16,201 nucleotides of DNA from Phycisphaerae bacterium. GTDB taxonomy: Bacteria; Planctomycetota; Phycisphaerae; Sedimentisphaerales; UBA12454. The DNA lies in assembly GCA_028712345.1 (NCBI GenBank), contig JAQTQF010000015.1, positions 1 through 16,201 of the forward strand, read 5' to 3'. The notes under the pieces were generated by a model. It was not told the DNA's origin and made no database searches. It saw only the letters and a program-made list of their open reading frames with translations. The position numbers and the translations under genes are program-made. Positions within the stretch are counted from its first letter, which is position 1; every line of letters starts with the position of its first letter. Below, piece after piece: positions 1 through 7,553 of this stretch.

Positions 1-69
1 TATCTGCCAATGAATGAATAAAAACTCGAAATTCGTATTTCAGATTTATTTATAACTTGGAAAGTTACT

Positions 70-1458
70 ATGAAGCAGGACAGCATACTAATAGTTGACG
101 ATGATAAAATAATTCTCGATTCTCTTTGTGAATTTTTGAAACTCGAAGGTTACAATGCCTCCGGCGCCGAATCATATAAGCAGGCGGTAAGTCAAATCCA
201 GAAAAACAGATTCGCACTGGTCATTACCGATGTCAATCTTCCCGACGGCAACGGGTTCGAACTGCTCAATCTTATCAGAAAAAATCATCCGCAGACGGTG
301 GTGGTTATCATCACAGGCTATGGCTCAATCGAAAGCGCCGTTGAAGCCATAAAGATGGGCGCTTACGATTATCTGACAAAACCGATTGTCGATGACGAAT
401 TAAGGCTGACACTTGAAAGGGCGCTCAAGCAGCAGTCTCTTCTCAGCGAAAATCAGAATCTCAAAAACCAGCTTGAAAACAGATACAACCTCGAAAACAT
501 CATAAGTCAGGATTATAAAATGGCGAAAATTTTCGACCTCGTCGAAGCCGTCGCCGATAGCAGAAGCACTATTCTTATGACAGGCCGCAGCGGCACAGGA
601 AAATCAATGCTCGCAAGAGCCGTTCATTACCGCTCCAGCCGAAAGAACAAGCCCTTCGTTGAGGTAAGCTGCGGCGCTCTGCCCGAAACTCTGCTCGAAA
701 GCGAATTATTCGGCCACACCAAAGGCTCTTTTACCGGCGCGGTTGCCGACAAGCAGGGAAAATTTGTTGCCGCTGACGGCGGAACCATTTTTCTCGATGA
801 AATTTCCAGCGCCTCGCCCGCCTTACAGGTCAAGCTCCTGCGCGTCCTGCAGGAAAGACAGCTTGAGGCCGTCGGAAGCAATAAAACCATAACCGTTGAT
901 ACCCGCGTAATCGTCGCCTCCAATAAAAATATGCTCGATGAAGTCAAGTATGGCAGATTCAGGGAAGATTTGTATTACAGAATAAATGTCATAACCATAA
1001 GCCTTCCGTCTCTTGATGAAAGGCCCTCGGACATCCCGCTTCTGGCGGATTCTTTTATGAAAAATTTCTGCATATCGCACAACCGCGTAAAGCTCGGCGT
1101 TACCGACCAGGCAATGGGTATGCTGCAAAGATATAATTGGCCGGGAAATGTTCGTGAGCTTGAAAATGTAATGGAAAGAGCGGTGCTCCTCAGCAAGGGC
1201 GATTACATTACAATCGAAGATTTGCCCGCGAACATTTTATCCCACACCGGCGGACAAAAAACGGAAGACTACAAGAAGGTAAGTCTTAAAAATGCTCTCG
1301 CAGAACCGGAGAGAACAATTATCCGCGATGCTCTTGAGGCAAATAACTGGAACAGACAGCTTACCGCAGAGAGTCTTAAGGTCAACAGGACCACGCTTTA
1401 CAAGAAAATGAAAAAATACGGCCTCGAAGCAGAAGCAGAAAGATTAGGAATAAGATAA
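70..1458 (+). CDS. sigma-54-dependent response regulator, NtrC family
   Basis: Two-component response regulator of 462 residues that should activate sigma-54 RNA polymerase when phosphorylated. The receiver domain spans about 1-120, with the acidic cluster D10-D12, phospho-acceptor D54 (VITDVNLPDG) and K104 (YLTKPI). The AAA+ domain spans about 145-375: Walker A GRSGTGKS at 172-179, the sigma-54 contact loop as GSFTGA at 219-224 (a common variant of GAFTGA), Walker B GGTIFLDE at 237-244, putative arginine fingers in FREDLYYR near 297-304, and WPGNVREL at 357-364. A Fis-type helix-turn-helix closes the protein (about 425-452, NRTTLYKKMKKYG). Length and domain order are normal for the family. 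GGAAAG about 5 nt before the ATG supports this start. The cognate kinase is not identifiable here; only 69 bases precede the gene, and they contain a short open frame ending at 21 that may be the tail of another gene. Target promoters are unknown. Confidence 0.96.
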   Translation: MKQDSILIVDDDKIILDSLCEFLKLEGYNASGAESYKQAVSQIQKNRFALVITDVNLPDGNGFELLNLIRKNHPQTVVVIITGYGSIESAVEAIKMGAYDYLTKPIVDDELRLTLERALKQQSLLSENQNLKNQLENRYNLENIISQDYKMAKIFDLVEAVADSRSTILMTGRSGTGKSMLARAVHYRSSRKNKPFVEVSCGALPETLLESELFGHTKGSFTGAVADKQGKFVAADGGTIFLDEISSASPALQVKLLRVLQERQLEAVGSNKTITVDTRVIVASNKNMLDEVKYGRFREDLYYRINVITISLPSLDERPSDIPLLADSFMKNFCISHNRVKLGVTDQAMGMLQRYNWPGNVRELENVMERAVLLSKGDYITIEDLPANILSHTGGQKTEDYKKVSLKNALAEPERTIIRDALEANNWNRQLTAESLKVNRTTLYKKMKKYGLEAEAERLGIR

Positions 1459-1472
1459 ATATCGTAGGGGGT

Positions 1473-1642
1473 TGTTTAGCCATCGCCGTACCGGCGATGT
1501 GATGACGGAATTCTTGTCATTCTGATCGCAGCGAAGTTTACCCGCCGCAAGCGGGAGTCTATTTTAAATTTACTCGGCCTTTGGCCGATTCCATAATTAA
1601 AAATTAAGAATTTAAAATTCAAAATTCCTCTCGGCTTTTCAC
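1473..1642. repeat. composite intergenic repeat cluster
   Basis: The gap between the response regulator and purQ is made almost entirely of modules that recur elsewhere in the window. In order they are: TGTTTAGCC followed by a perfect 8-bp palindrome with a 3-nt loop (CATCGCCG-TAC-CGGCGATG, 1481-1499) and ATGACGGAATTC; TGTCATTCTGA plus TCGCAGCGAAG (1515-1536); a 5-bp hairpin CCCGC-CGCAA-GCGGG (1541-1555); TCGGCC-TTT-GGCCGA (1574-1588); an AT-rich stretch related to AACTCAAAACT (1595-1627); and ACTTTTCAC. The 1574-1588 hairpin might weakly terminate purQ on the minus strand, but no clean U-tract follows it. I see no gene here. Confidence 0.8.
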
Positions 1643-1648
1643 TTTTCA

Positions 1649-2428
1649 CTACAACAGGTTTTCTTTCACATATTTAACGGCATTGTCGAATATCGTTCTG
1701 CCGTCGGCTCTTGATTTATCTTTCAATCTCGTCCAGTGCGGATGCTGTGTGCCTCTGACATATCTTTCAGGATGAGGCATAAGCCCCATTACTCTGCCGG
1801 TTGAGTCGCACAGGCCCGCTATCGAATCCGTCGAACCGTTGGGATTAACTGGAAAATCGCCGAAATTTCCATTCTCATCGACATACCTGAATGTAATCCG
1901 ATCATCAGATTTTATTTTTTCAAACACCTCTTCGTTTTCAAAAACAACTTTGCCTTCGCCGTGCGCTATCGGCAGATAAATTCTTCTTTCCGGGTCAATA
2001 AAAACACATTTTTTGCTCCCCGGCTGCAGATAAACCCACCTGTCCTCGAATTTGCCGCTATCGTTATTGGTAATTGTTATCTGCTGTTTACTCTCTGGCG
2101 AAACTTTACCGAGTATGCCGGTCTTAACTAATACCTGAACCCCGTTGCAGATTCCCAGGACAAGTTTGCCCGCATCGATAAAAGCTCTTAACCTGTCGGA
2201 AAGATGATGAATAATCTGATTGGCCAGAATTTTTCCCGCCGCTACATCATCGCCGTAACTAAAGCCCCCGGGGATAACCACAATCTGACAGTCCTCGAGC
2301 ACATCGGGGCTTTCGATAATTCTGTTGATATGAATTCTCTCGGCCTCTGCGCCCGACAATTCAAGTGCGTACTGCGTCTCAAGGCCGCAATTAATTCCCG
2401 CCGCTCTTAATACTATCGCTTTTACCAT
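1649..2428 (-). CDS. purQ: phosphoribosylformylglycinamidine synthase, glutaminase subunit PurQ
   Basis: Class I glutamine amidotransferase that supplies ammonia to PurL for converting FGAR to FGAM, the fourth step of purine synthesis. The protein has 259 residues. The nucleophile C94 lies in LVLGICNGVQ, and the partner His and Glu are H219 and E221 in LMPHPERY. The oxyanion region IPGGFSYGDD (52-61) and the start MVKAIVLRAAGINC are typical of PurQ. It is longer than the roughly 227-residue Bacillus-type PurQ. It lies 62 nt downstream of purL on the same strand, so co-transcription is likely. The spacer is repeat-derived and offers no good Shine-Dalgarno; the ATG is preceded only by the weak sequence GAGTTATTCTT. 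That leaves the level of PurQ translation relative to PurL open. The gene is intact. Confidence 0.97.
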   Translation of the reverse strand: MVKAIVLRAAGINCGLETQYALELSGAEAERIHINRIIESPDVLEDCQIVVIPGGFSYGDDVAAGKILANQIIHHLSDRLRAFIDAGKLVLGICNGVQVLVKTGILGKVSPESKQQITITNNDSGKFEDRWVYLQPGSKKCVFIDPERRIYLPIAHGEGKVVFENEEVFEKIKSDDRITFRYVDENGNFGDFPVNPNGSTDSIAGLCDSTGRVMGLMPHPERYVRGTQHPHWTRLKDKSRADGRTIFDNAVKYVKENLL

Positions 2429-2434
2429 AAGAAT

Positions 2435-2482
2435 AACTCAAAACTTAGAACTCAAAACTTTGGAGTCCCGATAAATCGGGAC
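2435..2482. repeat. AACTCAAAACT repeat and perfect 8-bp hairpin inside the purL-purQ spacer
   Basis: The 62-nt spacer between the purL stop and the purQ start holds a tandem-like AT-rich repeat (AACTCAAAACTTAGAACTCAAAACTT, written here as two AACTCAAAACT-type units at 2435-2459) followed by GTCCCGAT-AA-ATCGGGAC (2465-2482), a perfect 8-bp inverted repeat with a 2-nt loop. A related AT-rich unit occurs at 13560-13591. On the transcribed minus strand the hairpin comes first and the AT-rich unit next to purQ. There is no U-tract directly after the hairpin, so a strong intrinsic terminator is unlikely; mRNA processing or stabilisation is possible. Confidence 0.75.
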
Positions 2483-2490
2483 GACATATA

Positions 2491-5370
2491 TTACCATTTC
2501 AAAGGTTTTTGCCACGCGTCTTTCAAAATATCAATTTCAGCGTCGACAACCGTTTTGCCCTGACTGTTTTTTATAACAAGTTTTTTATCTTTCACTGCCT
2601 TGCCGATTTGCCCGAACGGAACTCCGAGCATAAACTTGCAGAACACATTGTAATTTTTCGGCTCAACTTCCACTATATATCGTGAGCACGATTCACTGAA
2701 CAGCTGCGCCGCGACACTCGTGCAGTCATCGATTTTCGGCAATCCCCTAAGGTCTGCCTCTATTCCAATTCCGCCCGCAAAGGCCATTTCAGCCATCGCG
2801 ACTGCGATTCCGCCTTCGCTGCAGTCGTGACAGCTCGCGATAACCCCTGCGTCTATTGCTTCGTGTATTTTTTCCGCCGTCAATTTTGCGATTTTTAAAT
2901 CCGTCTGCGGAACATTCGCGCCGAGCTGTTTTTTGGTTTTGTAATAGTGTGACCCGCCCAGTTCGTTTTTCGTAACCCCGACGACAAACAGAAGATTGCC
3001 CGCCGATTTCAAATCCGCCGTCACGCATTTATTAACATCATCGACAATCCCCATTGCGCTTATCAGCAGCGTCGCCGGTATCGATATTTCTGTCCCGTCG
3101 TCGCAGATAAAATTATTGTTCAGCGAGTCTTTGCCTGATATGAAAGGCACATCAAAACCCATCGCGCCGTCAAAGCACGCCTGCGATGCCCGAACCAGCG
3201 AGCCCATATTCTCTTCTTTTTTGCAGTCCGCCCAGCAGAAATTATCCAGCAGGGCGATTCTGTCCGGCCGAGCCCCCACGCAGATAATATTTCGTATCGC
3301 CTCATCGATTCCCGCCAATGCCATCCAATAAGGGTCGATATCCCCGTAAAGCGGATTTATCCCGCAGCCGATTGCGATGCCCTTGTCGGAATCATATTTC
3401 GGCTTGACTACCGCCGCGTCATTTGGTGAATCATTCGTAACCCCGCCCAGCGGCTTTACGACCGAGCCGCCCTGAACTTCGTGGTCGTATTGCCTGATAA
3501 CCCATTCCTTGCTCGCGACATTATATGTCGAAAGAATTTTCAAAAGGTCATCGTTGAAATTATCCTTGCTTTCGTTCGCCGGTTCGGAAAGTTTTTTCCC
3601 CCGCCAGCTTGCCTTCCTCGAATACTTCGGCAAACCGTCGTGCAGAAATTCCATATCGAGCTGCCCGACCCGCGTCCCGGCGTATTTGAGAGTGAGTTTT
3701 TTATCGCCCGTAAATCTGCCGATAACTGTCGCCTCGACATTTTCGTCGGAGAATATTTTGCTTATCTCTTCGAGCTTCTCAGGCTTTACCGCGATAACCA
3801 TTCGCTCCTGCGCTTCGCTTATCCATATTTCGGTATAGTTCAGCCCCGCGTATTTGAGCGGAATTTTTTCCAGTTCCACTTCCGCGCCAAGCTCTGCCCC
3901 CATCTCGCCAACCGCGCTGCTCAATCCGCCCGCACCGCAGTCAGTTATCGCGTCGTATAATTCCAGCTCTCTTGCCGTCAGAAGCGTGTCGAGAACTTTC
4001 TTTTCCGTGATCGCGTTTCCAATCTGTACCGCGTGCGAAAAAATGCTCTCGTGTTCGTGAGTCATAGCCCCGCTCGAAAATGTCGCGCCGTGAATCCCGT
4101 CCCTGCCCGTTCTTCCGCCGACAACCATAACAAGGTCGCCGATTTCAGCCTTGCCGAAACATTTATCTTTTGGCATTATTCCGACATTCCCGCAGAACAC
4201 TAATGGATTGCCTAAAAACCTGTCGTCAAAGAAAATCGCTCCGTTGACCGTTGGTATCCCCATTCTGTTGCCGTAATCTCTAACGCCCGCGACTACTCCT
4301 TTTGCGATTCGCTTGGGATGCAAAACTCCCCTCGGAATTTCGTCAAAACTCTTGTCCGGCTCGGCAAAACAGAAAATATCCGTATTGGCAATCGGTTTTG
4401 CCCCCAGCCCCGTGCCCATCGGGTCGCGAAGAACGCCCCCGATGCCCGTTGCCGCTCCGCCGTAAGGGTCCAAAGCGGAAGGGTGGTTGTGCGTCTCGAC
4501 CTTAAAACACACCGCGTCGGTTTCATCGAATTCTATAACTCCCGCGTTATCCTGAAAAACGCTTATGCACCACGGCTTATTTAAATCTTTTGTCGCCTTA
4601 AAAATCGTTTCCTTAATCAGATTGTCGAAATGAATCTTTTTTCCGTCAAAGTCAAAATCAACGCTGCTCTTTAGCGTTTTGTGTACGCAGTGTTCGCTCC
4701 ATGTCTGCGCCAGTGCCTCAAGTTCGATATCCGTCGGTTCTCTCGAAATGGATTTAAAATAATTCTGAATAGTTTTCATCTCGACGACATTAAGGAACAA
4801 ATCCATCTTTTTGCTCAGCTGCTCGAGCTGCGCATCATTAAGAGTTGTCAATTCCAAAGTTTTAACTTCGAGTTTATATGGGGCGATGTGCGGACTTGGC
4901 GGCTCGGCATCGGTGCCTATAACGACCACCTCGATGCAGTCGTTTGAAAGTCTGCGAACGATTTTCTTAAGCTGCTTTTCGGAAATCTCGCCGAATAGCA
5001 TATATTTTCTCGCGGTTCTGACCGCCGCGCACTTTGCCCCCATATCCTCAATCGCCGTCATAACCGATTCAGCCACAGGGTCGGTCACGCCGCTCTTCAA
5101 ATGAATTTCAATTATAGTCGCTTTCGCCAGACCCGCCGGCGCAGAGCTTTTACCGATATAATAATCCTCGCAAACCGCGTCGCTAAGCAGTTCCGACGCT
5201 ATCCGCCTGGAAAACTCATCGTCGAACTCGCCGTCTATTAGAAAAACCCGCGCCGACTGAACTTCCAGTACGCTGTCAATTCCCAATTCTCTTATATCGC
5301 TCAGTACATCCCTGCCGTGGATATCGCTGCTGCCTGGCCGGTTGAAAACTTCAAAACGCCGCTGTCTCAC
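2491..5370 (-). CDS. purL: phosphoribosylformylglycinamidine synthase, PurL with N-terminal PurS-like region
   Basis: Synthetase subunit of FGAM synthase, which uses ATP and ammonia from PurQ to convert FGAR to FGAM. At 959 residues it falls between small PurL (about 740, needing separate PurS) and large PurL (about 1,300, with fused glutaminase). Residues 1-75 and 84-152 look like two PurS-type units; the second (IHLKSGVTDPVAESVM, then AVRTARKYML) is the clearer. A linker and catalytic core follow: TWSEHC 223-228, VETHNHPSALDPYGGAATG 291-309, GGRTGRDGIHGATFSS 418-433, PFISGKDS 742-749, HDCSEGG 848-854 and FSESCSRY 891-898. No glutaminase domain is present, which fits the separate purQ downstream. 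The start is GTG at 5370-5368, overlapping the tyrA-like stop as GTGA, with GAAGGA about 8 nt upstream; translational coupling is likely. No separate purS is visible in the window. Confidence 0.96.
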   Translation of the reverse strand: MRQRRFEVFNRPGSSDIHGRDVLSDIRELGIDSVLEVQSARVFLIDGEFDDEFSRRIASELLSDAVCEDYYIGKSSAPAGLAKATIIEIHLKSGVTDPVAESVMTAIEDMGAKCAAVRTARKYMLFGEISEKQLKKIVRRLSNDCIEVVVIGTDAEPPSPHIAPYKLEVKTLELTTLNDAQLEQLSKKMDLFLNVVEMKTIQNYFKSISREPTDIELEALAQTWSEHCVHKTLKSSVDFDFDGKKIHFDNLIKETIFKATKDLNKPWCISVFQDNAGVIEFDETDAVCFKVETHNHPSALDPYGGAATGIGGVLRDPMGTGLGAKPIANTDIFCFAEPDKSFDEIPRGVLHPKRIAKGVVAGVRDYGNRMGIPTVNGAIFFDDRFLGNPLVFCGNVGIMPKDKCFGKAEIGDLVMVVGGRTGRDGIHGATFSSGAMTHEHESIFSHAVQIGNAITEKKVLDTLLTARELELYDAITDCGAGGLSSAVGEMGAELGAEVELEKIPLKYAGLNYTEIWISEAQERMVIAVKPEKLEEISKIFSDENVEATVIGRFTGDKKLTLKYAGTRVGQLDMEFLHDGLPKYSRKASWRGKKLSEPANESKDNFNDDLLKILSTYNVASKEWVIRQYDHEVQGGSVVKPLGGVTNDSPNDAAVVKPKYDSDKGIAIGCGINPLYGDIDPYWMALAGIDEAIRNIICVGARPDRIALLDNFCWADCKKEENMGSLVRASQACFDGAMGFDVPFISGKDSLNNNFICDDGTEISIPATLLISAMGIVDDVNKCVTADLKSAGNLLFVVGVTKNELGGSHYYKTKKQLGANVPQTDLKIAKLTAEKIHEAIDAGVIASCHDCSEGGIAVAMAEMAFAGGIGIEADLRGLPKIDDCTSVAAQLFSESCSRYIVEVEPKNYNVFCKFMLGVPFGQIGKAVKDKKLVIKNSQGKTVVDAEIDILKDAWQKPLKW

Positions 5371-6245
5371 ATTAGTTCCTTCTTTGAAACTTTATATTGA
5401 ATTAATTTTGCTCTTTTCTCGCGGGCAAGGCTAAGCAGTTTTTCAATCTGCTTTTTATCCTTCTGCCGGATTGCTTTTTTAAGTTTATTCAATTGATTTA
5501 CCGCCGCCTCTATTTCTTTACAAATATTTTCTGAATTAGTGTAAAAAATATCCGTCCATATATTAGAAGCGCCGGAAGCGATTCTTGTCGTATCGATAAA
5601 ACCTTTACCACACCATTTCAACTTCTTCATATCAGAAGCATTCAGTAAAGCCGCCGCCATTGCGTGAGGCAGATGACTGACATTGCCTAAAATTTTGTCG
5701 TGCTCCCGCGCCGTCATCGTCGAAACCTTGCACCCCAGAGTCGTCCAGAATTTTTTGATAATCGCCCTTGCTTTTGAATTTATATTTTTTTCGCCGGTTA
5801 CTATACACAGGGCGTTATGAAACAAATCGTCTCTGCCGAAATCGACGCCTCTCTGTTCGGACCCTGCAATCGGATGAGAACCGACAAAGTAAACGCCCCT
5901 CGGCAGTGTTTTCGCCCACTTATGAACCAGTACTTTTGTCGAACCCACATCGGTAACAATACAACCCTTTTTCAGCCCGGGCCCGATTGTTTTTAAAATC
6001 TCTTCAAAGGTACATATTGGTGTTGCCAGAATTACCATATCCGCCTCAGCGACACTTTGGCGGATATCATCGTAAACAACATCCGCAACACCGAGTTTTC
6101 TCGCTTTTTGCCGAGTTGAGGCTCTATGACTATAAGCGACGGCCTTTATTCCAGAATTCCCGCCCTTTATAGCCAGGGTAACAGAGGAGCCTAAAAGACC
6201 CAATCCAATCACGGTTACTTGTCGTAACTTCTTCAAAATAAGCAC
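5367..6245 (-). CDS. tyrA: prephenate/arogenate dehydrogenase family protein (TyrA-like)
   Basis: NAD(P)-dependent dehydrogenase of the TyrA family, expected to oxidatively decarboxylate prephenate or arogenate on the way to tyrosine. It has 292 residues. The Rossmann fingerprint VIGLGLLGSS carries G14, G16 and G19. The catalytic-region motif SHPIAGSEQRG is at 123-133, with H124 the likely catalytic histidine. The C-terminal half is helical (NVSHLPHAMAAALL), and there is no chorismate mutase or ACT domain. Substrate preference cannot be told from sequence. Start choice is uncertain. GTG at 6245 has no Shine-Dalgarno and an in-frame stop lies six codons upstream. A TTG three codons later (6236) is preceded at 6 nt by AAGGTG, a good match to the 16S tail. 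It is the first gene of a tyrA-purL-purQ run, and its stop overlaps the purL start. Confidence 0.92.
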   Translation of the reverse strand: MLILKKLRQVTVIGLGLLGSSVTLAIKGGNSGIKAVAYSHRASTRQKARKLGVADVVYDDIRQSVAEADMVILATPICTFEEILKTIGPGLKKGCIVTDVGSTKVLVHKWAKTLPRGVYFVGSHPIAGSEQRGVDFGRDDLFHNALCIVTGEKNINSKARAIIKKFWTTLGCKVSTMTAREHDKILGNVSHLPHAMAAALLNASDMKKLKWCGKGFIDTTRIASGASNIWTDIFYTNSENICKEIEAAVNQLNKLKKAIRQKDKKQIEKLLSLAREKRAKLIQYKVSKKELM

Positions 6246-6281
6246 CTTATATAAAAGAGGTTATTACTGTCAGGTTCGTAA

Positions 6282-6310
6282 AACCTATCCACAAACTCCG
6301 CCAAAGTCAA
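6282..6310 (-). promoter_or_regulatory. candidate promoter for tyrA-purL-purQ
   Basis: On the minus strand TTGACT (6310-6305) is followed after 17 nt by TAGGTT (6287-6282). The -35 matches the sigma-70 consensus at 5 of 6 positions, the -10 at only 3 of 6. It lies about 37 nt upstream of the tyrA-like start in the divergent gap with accA. No better pair was seen on this strand. Confidence 0.35.
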
Positions 6311-6338
6311 TTTTTTTCTTTCATTTCACCTCTAAAAT

Positions 6339-6396
6339 TGGTACCATACCAGACTATTAAACCGTGGATGGGTAAATGGATTTATTAATTATCCAT
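6339..6396. promoter_or_regulatory. two inverted repeats in the accA upstream region
   Basis: TGGTA-CCA-TACCA (6339-6351) and ATGGAT-N9-ATCCAT (6376-6381 with 6391-6396) lie 48 to 105 nt before the accA start, in the divergent accA/tyrA-like gap. They could be operators for lipid or amino-acid regulators, but short palindromes arise easily by chance and no convincing sigma-70 promoter for accA was found beside them. Confidence 0.25.
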
Positions 6397-6443
6397 CTGC
6401 TCTTCTGCTTAATTCACTCATTTGTCCTAAATTAAAGATTTTG

Positions 6444-7544
6444 ATGGCTGACAAAAAAACAATAAATAACGGTGATTACCTGGCGTTTGAAGAGACGATA
6501 GTCGATATCGACCGCCAGATAGCGGAACTTAAAAACTTATCTTCGGTCAAGGGTATAGACTACTCTGCTGAGATTCGTAAGCTCCAGCGCGCCCAAGTTG
6601 CCGAGTTCAGACGGATTTACGCAAACCTTTCCGCCTGGCAAACCGTTCAGGTCGCAAGACATCCCAAAAGACCGCTCCTTGGCGATTACCTAAATCTTAT
6701 GGTCAAAGATTTCCGCAATCTTGCTGGCGACAGATGTTTCGGCGACGACCACGCAATCGTCTGCGGCTTGGGCCATATCGGCAGGGAAAAAGTTATGCTC
6801 GTCGGCCAGAACAAAGGTCGCGACATAAAAGAAAAAATTAAATGCAATTTTGGCTGCCCCAATCCCGAAGGATATCGAAAAGCCCTGGCCAAAATGAAAC
6901 TTGCTGAAAAGTTTAATATCCCAATAGTAACCCTCATCGATACCCCCGGCGCTTATCCGGGAATCGGCGCCGAAGAACGAGGACAAGCCCAGGCAATAGC
7001 CGTAAACCTAATGGAAATGAGCCGGTTGAAAGTGCCGGTTATCTGCATAGTCATCGGCGAAGGAGGCTCAGGCGGAGCGCTCGGCATCGGTGTCGGCGAT
7101 AAGTTTGCCATTCTCGAATACGCTTATTATTCGGTTATCTCGCCCGAAGGCTGCGCCGCGATTTTATGGCGCGACGGCACGCAGGCAGCTAATGCCGCAG
7201 AAGCCCTAAAACTCACAAGCAAAGAGCTGCAAAGACTCGGTCTTGCCGATGCGATAATTTCAGAACCTCTCGGCGGGGCACATAGAAACATCCACGATAC
7301 GGTCTATAATGTAGAACAGTATATCGTCAAAACTCTGCGGGAACTGAAAAGAACAAAACTCGAAAATCTTCTCGATAACAGATACAAAAAACTCCGCGCT
7401 ATCGGCACAGCCGCGACAATGATGGAAGTTGACCGGATTGCCAACCCAAAAATCATCAGCGCCGCAGGGAAATTTACGAAGGCTGGCAAAATAAAGCAAA
7501 CCTCAGGAAAGCTGCTCACATCCGTTACTGCTAATAACAAATAA
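6444..7544 (+). CDS. accA: acetyl-CoA carboxylase carboxyltransferase subunit alpha
   Basis: Alpha subunit of the carboxyltransferase that moves the carboxyl group from biotin to acetyl-CoA, giving malonyl-CoA for fatty-acid synthesis; it works in the cytoplasm with AccD, which is not in this window. The 366-residue protein has the crotonase-like carboxyltransferase fold, with GDRCFGDDHAI 95-105, DTPGAYPGIGAEERGQ 166-181, the oxyanion-loop sequence GEGGSGGALG 205-214 and SPEGCAAILW 233-242. E. coli AccA is 319 residues; homology here ends near 322 (NRYKKLRAIG) and a basic tail of about 45 residues follows (AGKFTKAGKIKQ). ATG at 6444 is chosen over the immediately preceding TTG (6441). The ribosome site is weak (TTAAAGATTTTG). 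The gene is divergent from the tyrA-purLQ run and apparently monocistronic. Confidence 0.97.
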   Translation: MADKKTINNGDYLAFEETIVDIDRQIAELKNLSSVKGIDYSAEIRKLQRAQVAEFRRIYANLSAWQTVQVARHPKRPLLGDYLNLMVKDFRNLAGDRCFGDDHAIVCGLGHIGREKVMLVGQNKGRDIKEKIKCNFGCPNPEGYRKALAKMKLAEKFNIPIVTLIDTPGAYPGIGAEERGQAQAIAVNLMEMSRLKVPVICIVIGEGGSGGALGIGVGDKFAILEYAYYSVISPEGCAAILWRDGTQAANAAEALKLTSKELQRLGLADAIISEPLGGAHRNIHDTVYNVEQYIVKTLRELKRTKLENLLDNRYKKLRAIGTAATMMEVDRIANPKIISAAGKFTKAGKIKQTSGKLLTSVTANNK

Positions 7545-7553
7545 CCGTTTTTA

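Noticed and set aside
1..21. Tail of an upstream gene ending in a stop at 19-21
   Set aside because: Six codons are too few to identify anything, and all three frames close within the first 21 bases.
70..1458. Sigma-54 regulator and terminal hybrid kinase (15623-16201) as a cognate pair
   Set aside because: They are 14 kb apart with unrelated genes between them, and nothing in the sequence links them.
1481..1499. Palindrome as the terminator of the response-regulator gene
   Set aside because: The 8-bp stem is strong, but no T-tract follows on the plus strand, and the same shape recurs at 13506 where no gene ends on that side.
3481..3960. 159-codon plus-strand frame inside purL
   Set aside because: It is antisense to the conserved PurL core. 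Long antisense frames are expected in this codon usage, and no ribosome site or promoter supports it.
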